The position numbers and the translations under genes were made by a program. Shown piece after piece: positions 30,459 to 34,401 of a stretch of DNA of 34,401 bases (the first letter of the stretch is position 1; the number at the start of each line of letters is the position of its first letter). Below the pieces are notes generated by a model that was not told where the DNA came from, ran no database searches, and worked only from the letters and a program-made list of their open reading frames with translations. The DNA is from Clostridia bacterium (GTDB taxonomy: Bacteria; Bacillota; Clostridia; Lachnospirales; Lachnospiraceae), in assembly GCA_009929525.1 (NCBI GenBank), contig SAAH01000036.1:1-34401 (forward strand), read 5' to 3'.

Positions 30459-31499
30459 TTATAGATATTGTTCCAAATCTTTTTTATCATTCGAGTATTT
30501 CATCGCACTTTCTACTGTAATTGTACCACTTTGAACGAGCTTACACAAATCTTTATTAAGCGTATGCATACCGTAAGCACCTCCGGACTGCATGACTGTA
30601 TTCATCTGGAAACATTTATTTTCACGGATAAGATTCAGTGCTGCATCTGTGCCCACAAGGATCTCTGTGGCTGCAATCCTGCCATTTCCCTGTGCTGTCG
30701 GGATCAGACACTGGGTAACAACACCCTTTAAGATACCTGATAGCTGGGTACGGATCTGGTTTTGTGCCTCACCGGGACAGGCATCAATGATACGGTCGAT
30801 CGTCTGGGCTGCTCCCGTTGTATGAAGGGTCGACATGACAAGATGACCTGTCTCTGCCGCTGTAACAGCCGCTGATATGGTCTCGTAATCTCGCATCTCG
30901 CCTACCAGGATCACATCCGGATCCTCACGAAGTACGGAACGAAGTGCCGCCGCAAAAGACTCTGTATCCCTTCCCACTTCCCTTTGATGGATCAGTGATT
31001 GCTTTCTTTTGAATTTGTATTCGATAGGGTCCTCGATCGTCACGATATGTTCTGCTCTATAGGTATTGATCTCATTTACCATGGCTGCCAGAGTTGTGGA
31101 TTTTCCGCTTCCGGTAGGTCCTGTTACCAGAATCAGTCCCCTTGGCTGCGAAGCCAGTTCCTTTAATACCGCAGGAAGTTTTAAATCTGACAAACTGGGG
31201 ATTTCATCATTCAGCAAACGGATGGTTGCCGCGAGATTTCCCTGCTGACGAAATACATTTACCCTTTGACGATTCCCGTCTGAAGTCTCCACTGCAAAGT
31301 CAAGATCATGTCCTGAACGAAGGATCTGTTTTTGCTCGTCGTCAAGCATCGATAAGATCATCTGACGGGCTTCAGTCTCTTCAAGAGGCATCTTCTGTAA
31401 CTTTCCATGAATACGAAAGTATACAGGCATTCCCTCTGACAAATGTATATCTGAACATTTTTGTGCTCTTGCATCGAGCATCATCTGATTCATATCCAT
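30459..31499 (-). CDS. pilT: Type IV pilus retraction ATPase
   Basis: A 346-residue hexameric ATPase that powers pilus depolymerisation and twitching. Walker A GPTGSGKST is at 127-135, the Asp box TIEDPIEY at 154-161, Walker B DPDVILVGEMRD at 193-204 and the His box GHLVMSTLHT at 218-227. The N-terminal PAS-like domain starts with the typical SDIHLSEGMPVYFRIHGKL. Length and box sequences suit PilT rather than PilB. The usual PilT C-terminal AIRNLIRE-type motif is read here as AALNLIREN (about 285), nearly conserved. It starts 19 nt after pilB behind AGGAGG. Confidence 0.95.
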   Translation of the reverse strand: MDMNQMMLDARAQKCSDIHLSEGMPVYFRIHGKLQKMPLEETEARQMILSMLDDEQKQILRSGHDLDFAVETSDGNRQRVNVFRQQGNLAATIRLLNDEIPSLSDLKLPAVLKELASQPRGLILVTGPTGSGKSTTLAAMVNEINTYRAEHIVTIEDPIEYKFKRKQSLIHQREVGRDTESFAAALRSVLREDPDVILVGEMRDYETISAAVTAAETGHLVMSTLHTTGAAQTIDRIIDACPGEAQNQIRTQLSGILKGVVTQCLIPTAQGNGRIAATEILVGTDAALNLIRENKCFQMNTVMQSGGAYGMHTLNKDLCKLVQSGTITVESAMKYSNDKKDLEQYL

Positions 31500-31518
31500 A
31501 ATTGTCCTCCTGTGAAGC

Positions 31519-33192
31519 CTATGAATAATAAGCTATCTTAATCAGCTCTTCCATAGTCGTTACCCCTTCTTTGACAAGCTGGGTCGCACGTTCTGCAAGA
31601 GTATTCATGTGCTGATATTCGCGGGCATACGTTATGATTTCTTCCACAGATGCATGATCAGAGATCATTTTCTTGATTTCCTTATCTATCAGAAGAATCT
31701 CGTGGATACCGATACGTCCGCGATAACCCGTATAATTGCAACGATGGCACCCTTTCGGAACACGTATCTTTATGTGTTCACCGATCATCTTTGCCTCGTC
31801 CTCTGTCGTTTCCCGTTCCTCACAGCAGTGAGGGCACACCTTTCTCATAAGACGCTGGGCTACAACGCCCACCAGAGAACTGGCGATCATATATGGTTCC
31901 ATTCCCATATCAATAAGACGTACGATAGACGCCGCCGCATTATTCGTATGTAAGGTAGACACTACCAGATGTCCTGTGATGGCTGCTCGGATAGAAATCG
32001 CTGCCGTCTCGGAATCTCGGGTCTCACCTACCATGATAATATCCGGATCCTGACGGAGAAGTGCTCGAAGTCCCACTTCAAAAGTCAGTCCTGCCAACTG
32101 ATTCGTCTGCATCTGATTAACTCTCGGAAGGTTCTTCTCTACCGGATCTTCTATCGTCGATATATTTACCTGACGCTTTGCCAATTCCTCCAAAACCATA
32201 TAAAGGGTGGTCGTCTTACCGGAACCGGTCGGTCCGGTGATATAGATGATTCCATTTGGTGAGTGAAGGATACCGGCGAACTTTTCATAATCCTCATCGA
32301 TCATACCATAATGGCCAATGTGATCTATCGAAGTATTTCCGCCCGCCAAAAGACGAAGAACTGCTTTTTCTCCAAATACCGTCGGGATCACAGATACACG
32401 AAGATTGACATACTCCTGTCCGACTTTCAGACGAAAATGTCCATCCTGCGGTACTCTTCGCTCTGCAATATCCAGATCTGACAAAATCTTGATCCTGGCG
32501 ATCAAGGATGAATGCAGTGCCTTTTGCAATGTCACATAATCAATGATCGTACCATCTACCCTCATCCTGACAAGTGAATGATTCTCAAAAGGCTCGATAT
32601 GAATATCACTGGCTGACGTATTATATGCTCTTTGGATCAGTGAGTTCAGAAGCTTGATGATCGGAGTGTCTCCTTCTCCTTCTTCAACCTCCAACTCCTC
32701 AACCTGTCCTGCCACACTGGTATTCGCTGATTTTGCAGCCTTTCTCGCCTCAACCTCAGAATAGTAATACTGAATTGCCTTTCTGACCTGTTCTTCCTCG
32801 CAAAGCTGGATATCAAGCTCCATACCTATGGTCTGACGTACATCCTCCAGCCCATAAAAGTTCAGGGGGTCATTGGTCACAACGGTAAGCATGTGATCAC
32901 TTTGGGCAACAGCCAGCATATTATACTTCTGTGCAAGCTGCTGAGGGATGATACCCACACTTGCGCCATCCACAGTTGTGGTCCCCATATCCACGACGGA
33001 AAGCCCCAGCCGCTGTCCTAAAGCTTCCAGCATCTGACGCTCTGTGATAAATCCCATTTCCATCAAAGCGCCTCCAAGACGAAGCCCTTTATGTTCTTTT
33101 TGATAAACTAATGCCTCTTGAATCTGTTCATCAGTAATATATCCATATTCCTTCAGCACTTCTCCAATAGGGACATTCTTAAATGTGTTCAT
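31519..33192 (-). CDS. pilB: Type IV pilus assembly ATPase, PilB/GspE family
   Basis: A 557-residue extension ATPase. Residues about 8-65 hold two MshEN-type motifs (IGEVLKEYGYITDEQIQEAL, then RLGGALMEMGFITERQMLEA), which in related ATPases bind cyclic di-GMP. A linker leads to the core: SDIHIEPFE (about 195), RVPQDGHFRLK (246-256), Walker A GPTGSGKTT (320-328), Asp box STIEDPVE (345-352), Walker B DPDIIMVGETRD (382-393) and His box GHLVVSTLHT (407-416). Zinc-binding cysteines are at C453/C456 and C482/C485, as in PilB and GspE. GAGGAGG precedes the ATG, 15 nt after the PilO-like stop. Confidence 0.95.
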   Translation of the reverse strand: MNTFKNVPIGEVLKEYGYITDEQIQEALVYQKEHKGLRLGGALMEMGFITERQMLEALGQRLGLSVVDMGTTTVDGASVGIIPQQLAQKYNMLAVAQSDHMLTVVTNDPLNFYGLEDVRQTIGMELDIQLCEEEQVRKAIQYYYSEVEARKAAKSANTSVAGQVEELEVEEGEGDTPIIKLLNSLIQRAYNTSASDIHIEPFENHSLVRMRVDGTIIDYVTLQKALHSSLIARIKILSDLDIAERRVPQDGHFRLKVGQEYVNLRVSVIPTVFGEKAVLRLLAGGNTSIDHIGHYGMIDEDYEKFAGILHSPNGIIYITGPTGSGKTTTLYMVLEELAKRQVNISTIEDPVEKNLPRVNQMQTNQLAGLTFEVGLRALLRQDPDIIMVGETRDSETAAISIRAAITGHLVVSTLHTNNAAASIVRLIDMGMEPYMIASSLVGVVAQRLMRKVCPHCCEERETTEDEAKMIGEHIKIRVPKGCHRCNYTGYRGRIGIHEILLIDKEIKKMISDHASVEEIITYAREYQHMNTLAERATQLVKEGVTTMEELIKIAYYS

Positions 33193-33207
33193 TTTGTATA
33201 TCCTCCT

Positions 33208-33876
33208 CTATTGCATCGTATCCTGATCCTGATACAGATATATTTCCAAGCTTATATTTACTACATAATTTCCTGAATTTTCTCCGTTGATCTGCTGTTG
33301 GGAAAGAGTATAATCAACAACTCTAATCGGAACATTTTCTTTGTTCCACTGATCGATCAGATTCTCAACTTTCGGCTTTTCCCCTGCTGCCGTAAGGTTC
33401 GCTGAAACTGCATACATATTCGCTGCCTGCGGAAAGTCATCCGGATTGACAGTTCCATCCTCCTGAGTGATCTCTGCTGCCATAGACTGCCACAGCATGG
33501 ATCCCTGGTATGGGATGATCCTGAGGGACTCCGTTGGCATGTTGATAGAAAGATTCACTGCGGAAAGTCCACACTCCAGCACGGTATTGGTAAGGATCCT
33601 GTCCATCTGCTGGCTTGTACTGTATGGATAAAACGCATTGACCGTCGTCTCCATACTTTCTTTCAGTTCTTTATTTGCTGTCTGTGCCTGAACAAGTGAT
33701 GCCACCTGCAGATCAAGTTCATCCTTCTGTGTCTGATAGTCCATCTCCTGCATGCCAAGTTCCTCTATCCTGTCTAGTCCCGGCATAATGACAAGTACGG
33801 CAAACCCCACCACAACAAGTACTGTTGCCAAAAGCATAAGCAGCTTTTTGTCCCGTTCTGTTATTTTTGTACTCAT
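33208..33876 (-). CDS. PilO-like type IV pilus alignment protein
   Basis: A 222-residue bitopic membrane protein. A short cytoplasmic tail (STKITERDKKLLML) leads to one membrane helix (about 11-31), a coiled coil (about 32-75) and an extracytoplasmic alpha/beta domain, the layout of PilO and GspM. In type IV pilus machines PilO pairs with PilN to align the inner-membrane platform. I use the ATG at 33876, which lies 8 nt after the stop of the upstream PilN-like frame. The ATG at 33915 would overlap that frame. Sequence similarity to named PilO proteins is low, as usual, so the call rests on layout and gene order. Confidence 0.75.
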   Translation of the reverse strand: MSTKITERDKKLLMLLATVLVVVGFAVLVIMPGLDRIEELGMQEMDYQTQKDELDLQVASLVQAQTANKELKESMETTVNAFYPYSTSQQMDRILTNTVLECGLSAVNLSINMPTESLRIIPYQGSMLWQSMAAEITQEDGTVNPDDFPQAANMYAVSANLTAAGEKPKVENLIDQWNKENVPIRVVDYTLSQQQINGENSGNYVVNISLEIYLYQDQDTMQ

Positions 33877-33884
33877 ATGCCCGC

Positions 33885-34322
33885 CTACCTTCCTGCTGTT
33901 TCTAAAAGATAACATGATATATTTGCAACATATACACCTGATCTATCATCCATCGTATAGCCTGGATAATCGATCCCCGAAAAAATCCCTGTTTCCTGCA
34001 GCGCATCCACATATTGATTGATACTATTGACATCCGCCGCCGTAGCCTGCAATACAACCTGTCCCTGTGCTGAATGATACTCCATAACTTCGACCTGCAT
34101 CCCACTGAAACTGCAGGATACGATGGTATCTGCCACCTCACTGTTCATGAACGGATAAGAATCGAGCATCTGCTGAGTCTGCTCAGTCTGATCGACCAGA
34201 AGCTGAAGACTGTCATTTTCCGCCTGAAGTTCCAGGTATTGCTGCTGGGCACTCAGATTAGTTTCATCTGTAACATATTCATAAAGCTTGTCAACCTTAT
34301 TGCTTCTTGAGTTTCCGCAGTT
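33885..34322 (-). pseudogene. PilN-like protein, 5' end missing or disrupted
   Basis: The reading frame is open from 34322 to the stop at 33885 and encodes a coiled-coil segment (KLYEYVTDETNLSAQQQYLE and onward) followed by a small alpha/beta domain (about 60-140 from the open-frame start). This is the C-terminal layout of PilN/GspL-C. An in-frame TAA lies at 34323-34325, and no ATG, GTG or TTG occurs between it and the ATG at 34169, which has no ribosome binding site and would start in the coiled coil. The cytoplasmic N-terminus and membrane helix expected of PilN are absent. All three frames upstream close within about 30 codons. Insertion of an element, a deletion or frameshifts could explain this; a real short protein is unlikely. 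Confidence 0.65.
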
Positions 34323-34401
34323 TTATCCACATAGACCTGAATTAAACCATGTCTTTATAAACAACTTTCAAAAAATGCCCCAAATATAAGGAATCTGATT
34401 C
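34323..34401. other. Non-coding right edge next to the broken pilN-like frame
   Basis: The last 79 nt contain stops in all three minus-strand frames and no recognisable gene. The sequence change from coding to non-coding falls about 34300-34325. It could be the end of an inserted element whose body lies outside the window, but I cannot match it to a known insertion sequence. Confidence 0.45.

Overview
The window is ordinary-density bacterial chromosome of roughly 40-45% GC from a Gram-positive, low-GC Clostridia lineage. The best fit is Lachnospiraceae (Blautia/Dorea/Ruminococcus-like). This rests on the gene order apt - rel - metallo-hydrolase - hemZ - (HD-GYP) - hisS - aspS, on strong AGGAGG-type ribosome binding sites throughout, on a type IV pilus cluster in a Gram-positive style genome, and on a LUD-domain protein. 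No species can be named from the sequence alone.

Layout. (1) 1-1520: a CBS-pair protein on the minus strand diverges from a LUD-domain protein on the plus strand. (2) 1534-7057, minus strand: a four-gene MacB/Lol-type ABC exporter with two different HlyD-like adaptors, one ATPase and one FtsX-type permease. Both adaptors carry unusual low-complexity segments. (3) 7294-8607: a DUF1294 membrane protein with a duplicated extracytoplasmic C-terminal domain. (4) 8662-17378, minus strand: one long operon, apt-rel-MBL-hemZ-HD-GYP-hisS-aspS, with a consensus promoter before apt and a 25-bp perfect terminator stem at the end of aspS. It joins purine salvage, stringent response, haem synthesis and tRNA charging. 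(5) 17513-20532: a DUF362/ferredoxin protein and two tandem AEC-family carriers of identical predicted length. (6) 20662-25245, minus strand: corA, a catalytically dead rhomboid-like zinc-ribbon protein, pyk and lysA in one operon with a strong promoter. That promoter stands back to back with the aroC promoter. (7) 25470-27789: aroC converges on a lactonase-family beta-propeller gene. (8) 27790-28451: a 660-bp gene-free stretch with a 180-nt GC-rich, highly structured palindrome and further hairpins, followed by a RluA-type pseudouridine synthase whose first third has a different codon bias. (9) 29355-29940: a second gene-free, repeat-bearing stretch that looks like remnants of a small mobile element. 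(10) 29941-34401, minus strand: the end of a type IV pilus operon (5'-truncated pilN-like, pilO-like, pilB, pilT) followed by a UPF0303 gene. The pilN-like frame breaks off near the right edge.

Most of the window is standard housekeeping. The most interesting parts are the 180-nt structured element at 27935-28114, the adaptor protein with duplicated domains and PTQE repeats, the pseudo-rhomboid, and the broken left end of the pilus operon. I found no tRNA, rRNA, CRISPR array or complete insertion sequence. Several start sites were moved from the longest open frame to an internal ATG/GTG with a clear ribosome binding site; each entry states this.
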